Shown piece after piece: positions 63,152 through 64,000 of a DNA stretch of 64,000 nucleotides (the stretch's first letter is position 1; each line of letters begins with the position of its first letter). The stretch is from Corallococcus praedator (GTDB lineage: Bacteria; Myxococcota; Myxococcia; Myxococcales; Myxococcaceae). The position numbers and the translations under genes were made by a program. The notes below the pieces were generated by a model. That model saw only the letters and a program-made list of their open reading frames with translations, did not search any database and was not told the origin of the DNA. Location of the stretch: NCBI RefSeq assembly GCF_003612125.1, contig NZ_RAWI01000008.1:1-64000 (forward strand), read 5' to 3'.

Positions 63152-63168
63152 AGGCCCGCAACGAAGAA

Positions 63169-63197
63169 CCCCGCTCCCTCAAGCAGAGGGGGCGGGG
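63169..63197. terminator. Hairpin between convergent genes
   Basis: The arms CCCCGCTCCCTC (63169-63180) and GAGGGGGCGGGG (63186-63197) form 12 pairs with one G-T wobble around an AAGCA loop, 17 bases after the stop of the second synthetase and about 27 bases from the end of the convergent gene. It is suited to stop transcription from both sides. The left arm is identical to that of the hairpin after the first synthetase. Confidence 0.72.
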
Positions 63198-63224
63198 TCC
63201 GGAGGCGGCGTCATCGCTTCCGCG

Positions 63225-64000
63225 CTACTTGAGCACGTTGGTCGACGGCTCCGAAGGGGAAGGTGCCTTGTCCGCGGGGACGTCGAAGAAGCTGCTGCTG
63301 CTGGGGGCTCGCGTCTGCGCCACGCTGTTCTCCAGCGACTCCGGCACGGGCGGCAGGGCCACGGGCGGCATCTCGGCCCGGGCGGCTGCCTCGGCCGCGA
63401 GCTTCGCGTTCCGACGGCGCCGGTACAGGAAGTAGCCCACGCCCAGCACCGCCAGCGAGCCCAGGACGACGACCTGCCCCTCCTTCATCTTCCCAAGCAG
63501 CGTCTCCAGCTCACCGCCGAAGTGGAAGCCGAGCCACACGAACGCCGGCGCGGAGAGCAGCGCCGCCACGCCGTCCCACAGGATGAAGCGCCAGTACGCC
63601 ATGCCCACGGAGCCCGCGGTGAAGTACGTCACCGCGCGCACGCCCGGCATGAAGCGGGCGATCATCACGATCTTCTGGCCGTGCTTGACGAAGAGCGACT
63701 CCACCTTCGCGCGCTTCTCCGGCGTGACGATCTTCGCGAAGAAACCTCCACCCTTCGCATCCGGGTTGCGCCCCAACCGGGACCCCAACCTGCGCCCCGC
63801 CAGGTAGATCAGGCTGTCGCCCACCAGGATTCCCAGGAACCCCACCGCCATCATCCCAGGCAGGCTGGCCGCGCCCTTGTGCGCCAACAATCCGCCCAGG
63901 ATGAGCGTGATGTCCTCCGGCGCCGGCACCCCCAGGCCACACGCCACCAGGATGGCGAAGACCGCCCCATAGGCCAGAAGCCCCTGGGAGTTCAGCAGCA
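63225..64000 (-). CDS. DedA-family (SNARE-associated) inner-membrane protein, 5' partial
   Basis: The frame stays open through the right window edge; 257 residues are visible and the start lies outside. A GTG at 63945-63947 gives an internal start, but coding sequence of matching character (LLAYGAVFAILVACGLGVP) continues upstream, so I prefer the longer form. DedA hallmarks are GVPAPEDITLILGG, VGDSLIYLAGRRLG and ARFMPGVRAVTYFTAGSVGM with its conserved arginines. Several hydrophobic membrane segments are followed by a final one (VVVLGSLAVLGVGYFLY), a basic RRRR stop-transfer and a Pro/Ser-rich cytosolic tail of about 60 residues. Family members act in membrane-lipid (undecaprenyl phosphate or phospholipid) translocation and envelope homeostasis. 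It converges on the synthetase and is probably not part of the pathway. There is no evidence for a transferred gene. Confidence 0.92.
   Translation of the reverse strand, partial: LLNSQGLLAYGAVFAILVACGLGVPAPEDITLILGGLLAHKGAASLPGMMAVGFLGILVGDSLIYLAGRRLGSRLGRNPDAKGGGFFAKIVTPEKRAKVESLFVKHGQKIVMIARFMPGVRAVTYFTAGSVGMAYWRFILWDGVAALLSAPAFVWLGFHFGGELETLLGKMKEGQVVVLGSLAVLGVGYFLYRRRRNAKLAAEAAARAEMPPVALPPVPESLENSVAQTRAPSSSSFFDVPADKAPSPSEPSTNVLK

Noticed and set aside
63229-63586. Plus-strand open frames in the last kilobase
   Set aside because: They are antisense to the DedA gene, which has clear family motifs and membrane segments.

Overview
The window is high-GC DNA (roughly 70 percent by eye) that is almost entirely two giant, co-directional nonribosomal peptide synthetase genes, followed by the 3' part of a convergent DedA-type membrane-protein gene. 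The GC content, the huge multimodular genes and the luciferase-like monooxygenase domain embedded in an adenylation domain suggest a myxobacterium (Myxococcus/Corallococcus/Pyxidicoccus type). That assignment rests on style, not on a marker gene.

Region 1 (1-32112, +) is an NRPS whose reading frame is already open at base 1, so its N-terminus lies outside the window. The visible 10,703 residues read C-A-PCP-E / C-A-PCP-E / seven C-A-PCP modules / TE. Nine adenylation domains are visible. The first two residues should be epimerised to D, and the C domains after each E domain are of DCL type. Two large internal duplications built much of the gene: an A-PCP-E-C unit repeated at an offset of 4,560 bases, and a two-module unit repeated at an offset of about 6,354 bases.

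Region 2 (32113-32467) is a 355-base intergenic stretch. It has a strong hairpin just after the first gene and the leader of the second.

Region 3 (32468-63151, +) is a complete 10,227-residue hybrid NRPS-PKS. It reads FAAL-ACP / C-A-PCP / KS-AT-PCP / C-[decayed A with inserted luciferase-like monooxygenase, no PCP] / five C-A-PCP modules / C-PCP-TE. The predicted path is activation of a fatty acid, coupling to an amino acid, one unreduced malonyl extension, probable oxidation by the flavin monooxygenase, five more amino acids, and release by the thioesterase. The last module has no adenylation domain.

Region 4 (63152-64000) has a second hairpin, whose left arm is identical to the first, and a convergent DedA-family gene cut by the window edge.

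Each synthetase ends in its own TE, so these look like two paralogous assembly lines rather than one split line. The first C domain of region 1 resembles the C domain just after the monooxygenase in region 3. I therefore predict that the unseen start of the first gene carries a similar lipid/polyketide/monooxygenase loading region. Substrate codes were read by hand alignment to GrsA: three A domains give a valine-type code, three share an unassigned code (DALHLGCLFK), and the rest are tentative. No transporter, MbtH protein, phosphopantetheinyl transferase or regulator is visible.
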